Below are positions 1-8,809 of a stretch of 34,391 nucleotides of DNA, piece after piece. The notes under the pieces are model-generated. The model made no database searches, was not told the DNA's origin, and saw only the letters and a program-made list of their open reading frames with translations. Origin of the DNA: Beijerinckiaceae bacterium. GTDB taxonomy: Bacteria > Pseudomonadota > Alphaproteobacteria > Rhizobiales > Beijerinckiaceae. Every line of letters begins with the position of its first letter. Position 1 is the first letter of the stretch. A program made the position numbers and the translations under genes. Where the stretch lies: contig JAIELD010000056.1 of the NCBI GenBank assembly GCA_019753285.1, positions 1-34,391 of the forward strand. The letters run 5' to 3'.

Positions 1-1
1 C

Positions 2-346
2 TGCGTCGCCAAGGGCAAGCCGGCCATCACCGTCGTCGGCACGGAAGGCTCCGTTGATGCCCGCACGCAATTGAAGTCGGGCCGCCTCGACGGCGCGGTG
101 CAGGGCAACGAGACATTGGCCTTCCTGCAATCGGTGGAGCCCAACACCTTCGTGCTGCTTGGCCAGCCCTTCAAATCGGACATCATGGGCATGCCCGTCA
201 TCAAGACGGAGCCGCTCTTGCGCGATGCCATCAAGGCGGCGATGGACCGTCTCGTCGCCAAAGGCGTCTATAATCAGCTTGCGGCCAAATACGGTCTCAA
301 CGCCAACAAGATCGCGACGGTGGGCATCAATCAGGGAACGGAATGA
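2..346 (+). CDS. ABC transporter solute-binding protein, family 3 (C-terminal part)
   Basis: The frame is open from base 2, so only the last 114 residues of the protein are in the window. They resemble the C-terminal lobe of periplasmic family 3 solute-binding proteins, which bind amino acids and related polar solutes for ABC importers. Typical features are a GRLDGAVQGN stretch, a GMPVIKTEPLLRDAI segment and a closing helix with GVYNQLAAKYGL, where these proteins usually read 'G.y..i..kyg'. The stop at 344-346 lies 18 bp from the end of the convergent TadG-like gene. The permease and ATPase genes are not visible, so the substrate cannot be named. Family assignment is fairly firm; specificity is unknown. 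Confidence 0.8.
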   Translation, partial: CVAKGKPAITVVGTEGSVDARTQLKSGRLDGAVQGNETLAFLQSVEPNTFVLLGQPFKSDIMGMPVIKTEPLLRDAIKAAMDRLVAKGVYNQLAAKYGLNANKIATVGINQGTE

Positions 347-364
347 GGCGCGCTCGCATCGAGC

Positions 365-1693
365 CTACTGGGTCAGGCGCACGCTCGCCACGAGCTGCCC
401 GAAAATGGCGTTGACTGCGGCTTTGATTTCATCAGGCGAATTCGCCTGATAGAAATTCCGGTTGCTCGTGGCGCAGCCGCCGATCGTCGTCGCCTCCCGG
501 CCGATCACGTTGTTGCGGACATAGTCGAACCGTGCATCGAGATCCGGCGGCGCGACATAGGTGACGTTGAGCACCGAAACCGTCGCACCAGTGTTCTTGA
601 GCGCATTGCACAGCATCGGGTCGAAGGCCTGCATCTTCCATTCGGGACCCTGTGGTCCGTTTCCGAACCAGTCGACATAGGTCGGGTCGCAATGCGCGCT
701 TCCGCCCTGGAAGGTGAGGCAGTCCTCGACGGCGTCCGTCACGATGATGACGTGGCTCTTGCGCTCGCTCGCGCTCTTGCCGGAACCGCTATTGGGAAGC
801 AGCGGGGGCAATTGCTGGCCGATGCTCACATGGTAGTTGGTGTTGCCCTCGACGGTGTCCGGTGCGATGCCGCTGACCGCCGTCCTCAGCGCCGCGTAGT
901 CACTGCTGCGCTGCGACAGACTCGCCAGCGTGTTGGAGAAGGTGAACAGGCTGAAGCGGAACAGATCGGGCGTGGTCTTGATCGAGTCTGCCTGCGCGAG
1001 CATGGCCGTTATCGAGTCGCGCAGCACGTCGATGCGCATGGTGGCGCCGGCGGCGCGAGCGTCGTTGTAATGGCTGTCTCCGCCGACATGGCAGCCGAAG
1101 GCGCAGCCAACCACACGGTTCATGAGATCGATATCGCCGGCCGTCGCGCCCACGCCCATCGAGGCCGAATTGTCGAGCACGATGTAGATGTCGAGATATT
1201 GCGGCAGGCTGGACACAGCGACGGCCGTGTTGGCGACTTGCGCCGAATCGATGGCGACGACCCTGCCGAAGGTGAATGGTAGCGTCGCGGTATAGGAAAG
1301 CTGCGACGTGATGGCCTGGTCGACGATGGTGAGGGAAGCTGCTCCCTGCGGCGACTGGATTTCTCCGAGCCGGCCCGCTTGCGCCGCGAACATGCGCTCC
1401 GCCTGCGCCTTGCCGGCGGCAATCGCGTTGACCGAGAGTGTGGCGGCAGCCTGCCCCGAGTTCTGCGTGGATGTGTAATAGGCCTTGGCGGCGATCGCCC
1501 CTTCGAGCGCGGCCGCATCCGCGATCGCGTCGAGCTTCGACCGCGTGTCCGAAAGCCGGACGAAGTCGACGGCAACCCCAACGGCAATCAGCATCGGTAT
1601 GCAGGCAATGCCGAACAGCATCGCGACCGCACCGCGCCTATCGGCGCCAAAGGCAGTGGCGAGTCCTTTCAATCGGAGCGCGAAATCCCGCAT
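365..1693 (-). CDS. TadG-like membrane protein with von Willebrand factor A domain
   Basis: This 442-residue protein has the N-terminal pattern of TadE/TadG-like pilus-assembly proteins. A basic RRGAVAMLFG stretch is followed by one hydrophobic segment (about residues 20-45) and an RLSDTRSKLDAIADAAAL helix. The rest lies outside the membrane and carries a vWA domain. Its metal-site motif D-N-S-A-S is at about residues 174-178, with a later Asp in VIIVTDAVEDC; several cysteines follow. TadG-family proteins belong to Flp/Tad pilus systems, but no tad or cpa genes are nearby, so the role here is open. The ATG at 1693 was preferred over a GTG at 1723 because a TAGAAT hexamer at 1728-1733 would place transcription start about at 1721. 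Confidence 0.85.
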   Translation of the reverse strand: MRDFALRLKGLATAFGADRRGAVAMLFGIACIPMLIAVGVAVDFVRLSDTRSKLDAIADAAALEGAIAAKAYYTSTQNSGQAAATLSVNAIAAGKAQAERMFAAQAGRLGEIQSPQGAASLTIVDQAITSQLSYTATLPFTFGRVVAIDSAQVANTAVAVSSLPQYLDIYIVLDNSASMGVGATAGDIDLMNRVVGCAFGCHVGGDSHYNDARAAGATMRIDVLRDSITAMLAQADSIKTTPDLFRFSLFTFSNTLASLSQRSSDYAALRTAVSGIAPDTVEGNTNYHVSIGQQLPPLLPNSGSGKSASERKSHVIIVTDAVEDCLTFQGGSAHCDPTYVDWFGNGPQGPEWKMQAFDPMLCNALKNTGATVSVLNVTYVAPPDLDARFDYVRNNVIGREATTIGGCATSNRNFYQANSPDEIKAAVNAIFGQLVASVRLTQ

Positions 1694-1774
1694 TTCGTAA
1701 CCATTCTGGTAGCCGGCGATCACGCATATTCTAGCGTCGCCGCCCTAAGCCGAGGTTAACCCCGCGGCGGCTTT

Positions 1775-1791
1775 CGATCGAATTTCGATCG
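1775..1791. repeat. 17-bp inverted repeat upstream of the vWA gene
   Basis: CGATCGAA and TTCGATCG flank a single T, giving a perfect 8-bp inverted repeat in the 146-bp gap between the transketolase stop and the vWA gene start. It is 82 bp upstream of the chosen ATG. It could be an operator or a short hairpin; it has no following T-run on either strand, so it is not a classical terminator. The rest of the gap holds a GGTTAACC palindrome at 1754-1761 and a possible minus-strand -10 hexamer at 1728-1733. Confidence 0.35.
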
Positions 1792-1839
1792 GCACCGTAA
1801 TACCTTAGGTGGTGTTTCGATCACGAATCCTGCGGGCGG

Positions 1840-3870
1840 TTACGCTTTCGCCACCCGTTCCATGACGCAGGCGACCACCGCCTCGACGGTGATACCGAAG
1901 TGCCGGAAAAGATCGTCGGCGGGGCCGGACGCGCCGAAGCCCGTCATGCCGACGAAGCCGCCCTTGCGTCCGATCCAGCGGTCCCAGCCGAAGCGCAATG
2001 CCGCCTCGACGGCCACCGTCACAGTTCCCGGTGCGAGCACCGCATCCTGGTAGGTCTCATCCTGCTCCTCGAACAGTTCCCAGCACGGCATGGAAACGAC
2101 GGCGGTGGAGAGCCCGGCCTCTTCAAGCTGGGCTCGCGCCTTCATCGCCAGCGCGACCTCCGAGCCGGTTGCGATCAGGGTGACCATTCTAGGCAACGCG
2201 TGCGCCTCCTGCAGAACATAGGCGCCCCTTGCCGAGAGGTTGTCGGCGCTCCAGGCTTGACGCAGCGGCTTCAGCGCCTGCCGGGAACAGATCATCGAGG
2301 AGGGTCCATGCCGCCGCTTGAGCGCGACTTCCCAGCATTCGGCGGTCTCGACTGCGTCGGCGGGTCGGAACACCGCCATGCCCGGTATCGCACGCAGCGA
2401 CGCAAGATATTCGACCGGCTGGTGGGTCGGCCCGTTCCGCCCGATGCCGATGCTGTCATGGCTGTAGATCGTCATGACCGGAAGCCCCATCAGCGCCGAC
2501 ATGCGCAATGCGGGACGCATGTAATCGGAAAAGACGAGATAAGTCGCGCCGAGCGGGATGAGCCCGCCATGCGCCACGATGCCGTTCATCATCGAGCCCA
2601 TCGCATGTTCGCGAACGCCGTAATGGAGATAGCGGCCGCCGCGGTTATCGGCCGTGAAGGCTTCCAGCGCCCGCTTGCAGTTGGTCGGCCCTTCAAGGTC
2701 CGGCGCGCCGGAGAAGAGCTCCGGGATCACCTCGCAGAGCAGCGCCACGATATCCGCCGTCGACTGGTTGCTCGACTGCTCAGGCCTCGTTTCGACAAGG
2801 TGGCGACGATGGGCGGCCAGCGCATCCGCCCAGCCATCGGGCAACTCGCCGCGAACAAGACGCTCGAACAACGCGCGCTGCTTCGCTGGCATTGCCTGAA
2901 CGCGCGCCGTCCACGCTTGGTAATCCGCGCTGCTGCGCCCCGCGACACCCTCCTCCCAGGCGGCTTTGACATCCCCCGGCACCTCGAACGGCCCGTGGCT
3001 CCAGCCTGCGGCCTGCCGCGCTTCGGCAAGGTCGGTGGCGAGCACGCGGCCGCCATGCGCACCACGCTGGCCTTGGAGCCTCGGAAGCCCTTTGCCGATC
3101 ACCGTGCGGCAGGCGATCATGCTGGGGCGCGGATCTGCGTGGGCCAGCCGAATCGCTGCGGACACGGCCTCGACGTCATGGCCATCGACATCGATCACAT
3201 GCCAGTTGGCGCAACGGAACCGGCCACGCACGTCTTCCGAGATGGCGATGCCGGTCACCCCGTCATCGGTCATTTCATTGTCGTCCCAGAGGAAGCACAG
3301 CTTGCCGAGCTTGAGATGCCCGGCGAGCGAGATCACCTCATGGGCGACGCCCTCCTGCAGGCAGCCATCGCCGACCAGCGCATAGATGCGGTGATCGATG
3401 ATGTCAGAGCCGAACGTGGCGGAGAGCCAGGCTTCGGCGACCGCCATGCCCACCGCGTTGGCGATGCCCTGCCCGAGCGGCCCTGTCGTCGCCTCGATCC
3501 CGAGTTGCGGCGCGAATTCGGGATGGCCGTGTGTGTGCGATCCGAGTTCGCGAAACCACTGGATCTCGTCGATCGAAATGCCCTCGTAGCCTGCGAGATG
3601 CAGCACGGAATAGAGCAGCATTGAGCCATGGCCGTTCGACAGCACGAACCTGTCGCGGTCCGGCCAGAGCGGGTCCTTCGGGTTGCATCGAATGTGCCGC
3701 GTAAAGAGCGCAGTCGCGATCTCCGCGCAACCGAGCGGCGCGCCGGGATGCCCGTCCGTCGCGCGCTCGATGGCGTCGAGAGATAGAAAACGGATCGCGT
3801 CCGCCATTCGTCGTGTCAGAGCGGTATCCGGTCCAACGGCGGCTTTCGGGGCTTTGACTTGCTGCAACAT
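1840..3870 (-). CDS. tkt: Transketolase, full length
   Basis: This 676-residue enzyme is the usual length for a one-chain transketolase, which moves two-carbon ketol units between sugar phosphates using thiamine diphosphate and a divalent metal. The key positions are present: GHPGAPLG (His41), SNGHGS (His81), GHPE (His116), the TPP/metal motif GDG at 167-169 with DDN at 196-198, His272, GVRE with catalytic Glu421, and SHDS (His471) with PTHQPVE (His483). A GGAG site precedes the ATG at 3870. It is the last gene of the minus-strand operon starting at 10427, which also encodes a separate two-subunit transketolase. A housekeeping role is possible, but the operon position argues for a pathway-linked paralogue. 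Confidence 0.95.
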   Translation of the reverse strand: MLQQVKAPKAAVGPDTALTRRMADAIRFLSLDAIERATDGHPGAPLGCAEIATALFTRHIRCNPKDPLWPDRDRFVLSNGHGSMLLYSVLHLAGYEGISIDEIQWFRELGSHTHGHPEFAPQLGIEATTGPLGQGIANAVGMAVAEAWLSATFGSDIIDHRIYALVGDGCLQEGVAHEVISLAGHLKLGKLCFLWDDNEMTDDGVTGIAISEDVRGRFRCANWHVIDVDGHDVEAVSAAIRLAHADPRPSMIACRTVIGKGLPRLQGQRGAHGGRVLATDLAEARQAAGWSHGPFEVPGDVKAAWEEGVAGRSSADYQAWTARVQAMPAKQRALFERLVRGELPDGWADALAAHRRHLVETRPEQSSNQSTADIVALLCEVIPELFSGAPDLEGPTNCKRALEAFTADNRGGRYLHYGVREHAMGSMMNGIVAHGGLIPLGATYLVFSDYMRPALRMSALMGLPVMTIYSHDSIGIGRNGPTHQPVEYLASLRAIPGMAVFRPADAVETAECWEVALKRRHGPSSMICSRQALKPLRQAWSADNLSARGAYVLQEAHALPRMVTLIATGSEVALAMKARAQLEEAGLSTAVVSMPCWELFEEQDETYQDAVLAPGTVTVAVEAALRFGWDRWIGRKGGFVGMTGFGASGPADDLFRHFGITVEAVVACVMERVAKA

Positions 3871-3884
3871 GGCGCGGCTCCGCT

Positions 3885-3904
3885 GGCCCGCCTCGAGGCG
3901 GGCC
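3885..3904. repeat. Perfect 20-bp palindrome between the TRAP permease and transketolase genes
   Basis: The bases from 3885 to 3904 read the same on both strands, centred on CTCGAG with GC-rich arms of GGCCCGCC and GGCGGGCC. It lies in the 55-bp gap between the stop of the DctQM gene and the start of the transketolase gene, both on the minus strand. In RNA it would form an 8-bp GC stem with a four-base loop. There is no T-run, so a processing or mRNA-stability hairpin, or a protein-binding site, is likelier than an intrinsic terminator. Confidence 0.55.
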
Positions 3905-3925
3905 GCTCAGGTGATGGAAAGGTGG

Positions 3926-5806
3926 CTACGGCAGGAACCCGATCGATATCCAGGGCACGGCCGCGACGAGAATGAGGCCGAGCAACAAAGCCAGCATGTA
4001 GCCGACGATCGGCTTCATGCCCTCATCGGGGCTTATGCCGCTGATCGCCGTGGCGCAGTAATAGCCGACGCCGAAGGGCGGCGCGAACAGGCCCATGCCC
4101 ATGGCGAGGATCACCACCATCGCGTAATGCACCTCATGAATGCCCATCGAGCGCGCAATCGGAAACAGAAGCGGCCCGAAGAGCACGATCGACGGGATGC
4201 CTTCGAGCACGCTGCCGAGGATGATGAATGCAATGATCGAGACGATCATGAACGTCACCGCCCCGCCCGGAAGCCCGGCCATCACGCGCGCCAGTTCCTG
4301 CGAGAAGCCCGACTGTGTGAGCGACCATGCCATGCCGGTGGCCGCGCCGATGATGAGGAGGATCGCGCCCGAGAGCGCGGCCGTGTCGATCAGCATCGGC
4401 ACGATGCGATCCCATTCGAACTTCCGGTAGATCAGCAGGCCGACAGCGATCGAGTAGATGATCCCGATCGTCGAGACCTCTGTCGCGGTCGCGACGCCTT
4501 CGATCACAGCGCCCCGGATCACGAAGGGCAGCGCCACGGCAGGCGCCGCCACGAGCAGCGACTTCATGATGGTCGAAAAGCTCGCCTTTGTGACGCCTGA
4601 GAGGTCCTCGTTCCGGTAGCGCCAACGCACCAGCACGCAGAGCGCGATGCCGAGCACGACGCCGGGGAGCAGCCCGCCCGTGAATAGCGCGGCGATCGAG
4701 ACGCCCGTGACGGAGCCGATCGTCAGCAGCACGAGGCTCGGCGGGATCGTCTCGGTCTGCGCGCCGGTCGCGGCGAGCAGCGCGACGAGATCGCCGGGCT
4801 TGGCGCCGCGTTTGATCATCTCAGGAAACAGAACGGGCGTGACGGCGGCCATGTCGGCCGCCTTGGACCCCGAAATGCCGGAGACGAGATACATCGCCCC
4901 GACGAGCACATAGGACAGGCCGCCACGCACATGGCCGAGCAGATTGGCGAGAAAGTTGACCATCGCGCGGGCCATTCCCGTCATCTCGATCAGGAGGCCG
5001 AGAAACACGAACAGGGGCACGGAAAGAAGGATGAGATGGCTCATGCCCTCGTCCATCCGCCCGACAACGACGTTGAGCGGCACCCGCGTCGTCAGCGACA
5101 GGTAGCCGACCGTGGCGATGCCGAACGAGAAGGCGATCGGAATGCCGGCGAGCACCGCACCCGCCACCAGCACCACGAAGAAGATCAGCAGATTGTAGTT
5201 GCCGAGCGTGCGCAGCCAGGGCTCGGCGGCGAAGCCGATGCCGATCATCACGCCAAGCGCTGCGATGACACCGGCGGTGCGCGTGAGGCTTGCGAGCCGC
5301 ACGAGCTTCAACAGCGTGACGAGCGCCATCAGCGAGACGCCGACTGGAAGGGCCGCTGCGCGCCAGGTGCTCGGAATGTCGAGCGCCGGCAGCGTGATGA
5401 ACATCTCGTCCTCGGCATAGTCGATTCCGGGATGAATGATCATCAGCAGGAAGATCAGCGGCGCGGCGATGGCGAGCGTGTCGAGAACGGCCCGCCATTC
5501 CGCACTCGCCTTGCTGACCAGCGCCGTCATGCGCATATGTTCGCCCCGCTGAAGCGCGATCACCGAGCCGAGCATGGCGAGCCAGATGAACAGCATGGAG
5601 GCGAGCTCGTCCGACCAGACGATCGGACTGCGGAAACCGTAGCGCATCGTCACGCCGACGAAGAGAACCACGATCTCGAGGAAGACGAGCAAGGCGGCGG
5701 GATAAGCCACCGCCTTTTCGAGCAGCGCTTCGAGGCGCAGGACCGCGAGACGCCAGCCGACGGGCATCGGCGGCGCAGGAAGAACGTCGGCGTGCGCGGG
5801 CTGCAT
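3926..5806 (-). CDS. TRAP transporter fused small and large permease (DctQ-DctM)
   Basis: This 626-residue inner-membrane protein joins both TRAP membrane subunits. The DctQ part (about residues 20-170) has four hydrophobic segments and the hallmark W-S-D-E-L at 64-68. The DctM part (about 195-625) has many membrane segments and the family motif SGSKAADMAAV at about 312-322. TRAP transporters import organic acids and related solutes using the sodium gradient together with a periplasmic binding protein. The partner DctP gene is 3 bp upstream, with its TGA almost touching this ATG, so translation is probably coupled. Fused DctQM proteins are a known minority arrangement. The substrate is not readable from this subunit. 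Confidence 0.93.
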   Translation of the reverse strand: MQPAHADVLPAPPMPVGWRLAVLRLEALLEKAVAYPAALLVFLEIVVLFVGVTMRYGFRSPIVWSDELASMLFIWLAMLGSVIALQRGEHMRMTALVSKASAEWRAVLDTLAIAAPLIFLLMIIHPGIDYAEDEMFITLPALDIPSTWRAAALPVGVSLMALVTLLKLVRLASLTRTAGVIAALGVMIGIGFAAEPWLRTLGNYNLLIFFVVLVAGAVLAGIPIAFSFGIATVGYLSLTTRVPLNVVVGRMDEGMSHLILLSVPLFVFLGLLIEMTGMARAMVNFLANLLGHVRGGLSYVLVGAMYLVSGISGSKAADMAAVTPVLFPEMIKRGAKPGDLVALLAATGAQTETIPPSLVLLTIGSVTGVSIAALFTGGLLPGVVLGIALCVLVRWRYRNEDLSGVTKASFSTIMKSLLVAAPAVALPFVIRGAVIEGVATATEVSTIGIIYSIAVGLLIYRKFEWDRIVPMLIDTAALSGAILLIIGAATGMAWSLTQSGFSQELARVMAGLPGGAVTFMIVSIIAFIILGSVLEGIPSIVLFGPLLFPIARSMGIHEVHYAMVVILAMGMGLFAPPFGVGYYCATAISGISPDEGMKPIVGYMLALLLGLILVAAVPWISIGFLP

Positions 5807-5809
5807 GGC

Positions 5810-6838
5810 TCAGCCCAGCTTGCCAACGGAAGCTTCGAGCAGGCCCCAGGCCTCCTCGCCATATTTCGCGCGCCAGTCCTTGTAGAACGAGGTCTTGGCG
5901 AGCGCGGCGCGGAACAGTTCGCGGTCGACGTCGAAGAAGGTCACGCCCTTGGCGGTGAGATCGGTGCGCAACGTCTGGCTGAGCGTCGCGACATCGGCGC
6001 GTTCATCGAGAGCAGCAGCGTCGAACTCCTTCGTGATGATCGCTTTCGCATCCTGCGGCAGGGCCTCCCAGGCGCGGCGATTGCCAAGCATGATGTAGCC
6101 GTCCCAGACATGGCCCGTCATCGAGCAGAATTTCTGCACTTCATAGAGGCGCGTCGAGGCGATGATCGCGAGCGGGTTCTCCTGCCCCTCGACCACTTTG
6201 GTCTGGAGCGCAGAGTAAAGCTCGTTGAAGTTGATCGGGGTCGCCCCGGCCTCGAACGTCTTGAACACCGAGGTCAGCATGGGCGCGGGCGGGACACGGA
6301 TCTTGAAGCCCTTGAGGTCTTCCGGCGTCTTGATCTCGCGGGTGGACGAGGTGATCTGACGGAAGCCATTATCGGCGAACTTGGCGGGGGTGACGAGGCC
6401 GGCCTTGCCGATCTGCTCGCGAATATAGGTGCCGAGCGCGCCGTCCATCGCCTTCCAGACGGTATCATAATCCTTGAAGGCGAATCCGGTGTTGACGATG
6501 CCTGCCACCGGCACCAGCGTCGCCAGGATCGAGGTCGCAAGGTTGAAGAACTCGACGCCGCCATTGCGAACCTGACCGAGCAGATCGGTATCGGAGCCGA
6601 GCTGGTTCGCCGGGAAGACCTTGATTTCGATCCGGCCGTTCGATGCGTTGCGGATGCGGTCGACCGCCTCCTGCGCGCGCTTGTTGATAGGGTGGGTCGG
6701 ATCCTGCCCGGACGCGTATTTGTAGCTGAACTCCGCCGCGTCGCCGCGCCGCGTGATGATCGTCACCATCGGTATGGCGGCCGCGCCTGCAAGAAGGCTG
6801 CGCCGCGTGAGGCCGTTCGATCCCAGTGTCGTCTTCAT
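5810..6838 (-). CDS. TRAP transporter solute-binding protein (DctP family)
   Basis: This 342-residue periplasmic receptor feeds the DctQM permease encoded just downstream. Residues 1-35 are an export signal with a twin-arginine-like TRRSLLAGAA (11-20), suggesting Tat export. The mature part has the DctP pattern: GRIEIKVFPANQLGSD near 68-83, and LKGFKIRVPP near 175-184. Arg181 in that stretch corresponds to the arginine that pairs with the substrate carboxylate in most family members, so an acidic solute such as a sugar acid is likely. A strong GGGAGAG ribosome-binding site lies just before the ATG. The 61-bp gap upstream separates it from the dehydrogenase gene of the same operon. Confidence 0.92.
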   Translation of the reverse strand: MKTTLGSNGLTRRSLLAGAAAIPMVTIITRRGDAAEFSYKYASGQDPTHPINKRAQEAVDRIRNASNGRIEIKVFPANQLGSDTDLLGQVRNGGVEFFNLATSILATLVPVAGIVNTGFAFKDYDTVWKAMDGALGTYIREQIGKAGLVTPAKFADNGFRQITSSTREIKTPEDLKGFKIRVPPAPMLTSVFKTFEAGATPINFNELYSALQTKVVEGQENPLAIIASTRLYEVQKFCSMTGHVWDGYIMLGNRRAWEALPQDAKAIITKEFDAAALDERADVATLSQTLRTDLTAKGVTFFDVDRELFRAALAKTSFYKDWRAKYGEEAWGLLEASVGKLG

Positions 6839-6899
6839 TTTTTCTCTCCCTTGATGCCGTTTTCGGCTTTTTGGTTTGGCTGGTTGTCTTGCTTGTCGT

Positions 6900-7793
6900 T
6901 CAGGTCTCCGTTGCGATCGGAGCCCGGTAGGCCCGGATGAGCTGGCTGTCGTCGAGGCTGCCCATGCCGGCCGCCGATACGCGCCGGAACAGGTCGAGCG
7001 CCTGCCGCGCCATCGGCAGCGGCGCTTGCGCGCCTTCTCCAGTCTCGACGACGATGCCGAGATCCTTGACGAAGATGTCGATCGCGCTGGTGACGTGCGG
7101 CTCGTCTTCGAGCATGCGCGGACCGCGATCGAGCAGCATCCAGCTCGATGCGGCAGAACCGGAAACGATCTCGAACATCGTCTGCCGGTCGACGCCGAAC
7201 CGTTCGGCGAGCGCCATCGCCTCCGCAGCGACGGCGATGTGCGCGCCGCACATCAACTGGTTGACGGCTTTCGCGGTCGAGCCCTGGCCCGCCTCGGTTC
7301 CGACATGGAAAATCTTCTTGCCGAGGCGATCAAGCACGGGCTTGGCGGTCTCGAAGATATCGGTTCGCCCGGCCGCCATGATCGTCAGGCTGCCCGCCTG
7401 CGCGCCAACGACGCCGCCGGAGACCGGCGCATCGAGAAAGCCGTAGCCCGCTGCCTCCACACGCCCCGCCAGCGCCGCCATCGCGGCGGGCGGGCACGTG
7501 GCCATGACGATGACGACACCGCCAGGCGAAAGACCTTCAATCGCGCCGTTCGTGAAGAGCGCGTCCTCTGCCTGCGTGATGTTGACGACCATCAGGATGG
7601 CGATGTCCGCGCCGTCCAACGCCGCCGCGGCAGAGTCAGCCGCCCGGCCACCATGCGCCGCCAATCGTGCCGTCGCTTCGGCGCGCATGTCGAACCCGGC
7701 GACCTCATGCCCTGCGACGACGAGATTGCGCGCCATGGGCAGGCCCATCGAGCCAAGGCCGATGAAGGCGATGCGGGCCGGCGCGGCGCTCAC
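6900..7793 (-). CDS. NAD(P)-dependent 3-hydroxyisobutyrate dehydrogenase-family oxidoreductase
   Basis: This 297-residue protein belongs to the beta-hydroxyacid dehydrogenase family, which includes 3-hydroxyisobutyrate, tartronate semialdehyde and L-threonate dehydrogenases. It has the N-terminal dinucleotide motif IAFIGLGSMGLPMARN, the substrate-loop motif DAPVSGGVVGAQ and the catalytic-lysine segment GSTAKAVNQLM. The GTG at 7793 was chosen because it overlaps the TGA of the upstream gene (GTGA) and has AAGGG six bases before it; an in-frame TTG at 7799 leaves no room for that site. The reaction is probably reversible oxidation of a short hydroxy acid or reduction of its semialdehyde. The exact substrate is unknown but should belong to the same pathway as the operon's transketolases. 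Confidence 0.88.
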   Translation of the reverse strand: MSAAPARIAFIGLGSMGLPMARNLVVAGHEVAGFDMRAEATARLAAHGGRAADSAAAALDGADIAILMVVNITQAEDALFTNGAIEGLSPGGVVIVMATCPPAAMAALAGRVEAAGYGFLDAPVSGGVVGAQAGSLTIMAAGRTDIFETAKPVLDRLGKKIFHVGTEAGQGSTAKAVNQLMCGAHIAVAAEAMALAERFGVDRQTMFEIVSGSAASSWMLLDRGPRMLEDEPHVTSAIDIFVKDLGIVVETGEGAQAPLPMARQALDLFRRVSAAGMGSLDDSQLIRAYRAPIATET

Positions 7794-8809
7794 AGCCAAC
7801 CCTTGATCTGCCCGCAGATCGCACCTGTCGAGATACCGTAGCGATCGTGCAGGGTCGGCAGCGCGCCCGCATCAAGGAATTGGTCTGGCAGCGCGATCTG
7901 CCGGAAGGCCGGATGCACGCCAGCCCGCATCAGGACGCCTGCGACGGCCTCGCCGAGCCCACCGATGATTGAATGGTTTTCCGCCACGACCACGAGCCTG
8001 CCAGGCTTCGAGGCTTCGCGGATGATTGCCGCCGTGTCGAGCGGCTTGATTGTCGGCACGTGCAGCACTGCGCAATCGATACTGTCCTTGGAAAGCACCT
8101 TGCTTGCTTCGAGCACACGCATCGTCATCAGCCCGGAGGAGATGAACAGCACGTCGCGCCCGTCTCGCAGCAGGGCCGCCTTGCCGAGTTCGAAGCGGTA
8201 ATCGTATTCGTCGAGGACGAGCGGCACCTTGCCGCGCAACAGTCGCATGTAGACCGGCCCGGGATGCGCCGCGATGGCCGGCACCGCCTGCTCGATGTCG
8301 AGCGCGTCGCACGGATCGATGACGGTGAGATTAGGCATGGCCCGGAAGATGGAGAGGTCGTCGGTCGCCTGATGGCTCGGCCCGTAGCCGGTGGTGAGGC
8401 CCGGCAGCGCGCAGACGATCTTGACCGGCAGATTTTCCTCCGCGATCGCCATGCAGATGAAATCGTAGGCACGACGCGAGGCGAACACGGCGTAGGTGGT
8501 GGCGAACGGGGTGAAGCCCTCGCGCGCCATGCCGGCGGATGCGGCCATCAGGAGTTGTTCGGCCATCCCCATCTGGTAGAAGCGATCGGGATAAGCCTCT
8601 GCAAAGATGTGAAGATCGGTATATTTGGCGAGATCGGCCGTCAGGCCGACGATGTCGGCCCGCGTTTTCGCGAGCTCGACCAGCGCATGGCCAAACGGCG
8701 CGGCTTGCGTCTTCTGGTCGTCGCCGGCGATCGAGGCGATCATCGCTGAGGTCTTGAGGCGCGGAGCGGCGTCACCCGTCACCCTTGCAAAACTGCGCTT
8801 GAGGCTCAT
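7790..8809 (-). CDS. Transketolase C-terminal subunit (split transketolase)
   Basis: This 339-residue chain matches the pyrimidine-binding and C-terminal domains of transketolase. It keeps the glutamate that activates thiamine diphosphate (Glu84 in MGMAEQ) and the His146 of GYGPSHQATDD. The His that helps hold substrate phosphate in E. coli transketolase (His461, in THDS) is not at the aligned place, where CALPG is found. The ATG at 8809 overlaps the TGA of the N-terminal subunit gene, so the two halves are translationally coupled and probably form one enzyme. Two-subunit transketolases are known for unusual substrates, for example apulose 4-phosphate (AptAB) and sulfofructose (SqwGH). The donor and acceptor here are unknown. 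Confidence 0.9.
   Translation of the reverse strand: MSLKRSFARVTGDAAPRLKTSAMIASIAGDDQKTQAAPFGHALVELAKTRADIVGLTADLAKYTDLHIFAEAYPDRFYQMGMAEQLLMAASAGMAREGFTPFATTYAVFASRRAYDFICMAIAEENLPVKIVCALPGLTTGYGPSHQATDDLSIFRAMPNLTVIDPCDALDIEQAVPAIAAHPGPVYMRLLRGKVPLVLDEYDYRFELGKAALLRDGRDVLFISSGLMTMRVLEASKVLSKDSIDCAVLHVPTIKPLDTAAIIREASKPGRLVVVAENHSIIGGLGEAVAGVLMRAGVHPAFRQIALPDQFLDAGALPTLHDRYGISTGAICGQIKGWL

Noticed and set aside
1754..1761. GGTTAACC as a possible CtrA site for the TadG-like gene
   Set aside because: Only one TTAA is present; the second half of the TTAA-N7-TTAA pattern is missing.
1900..3624. Long plus-strand open frame opposite the transketolase gene
   Set aside because: It mirrors the codon pattern of the real gene on the other strand, is rich in Arg, His and Asp, and shows no recognisable domain.
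6856..6876. GCCGTTTTCGGC followed by a T-run, resembling a plus-strand terminator
   Set aside because: The stem is only four pairs and no plus-strand gene ends there; it lies inside a minus-strand operon gap.
4931..6940. Long plus-strand open frame opposite the TRAP transporter genes
   Set aside because: It crosses two real minus-strand genes, has extreme charged composition and no domain; it is a GC-rich shadow frame.
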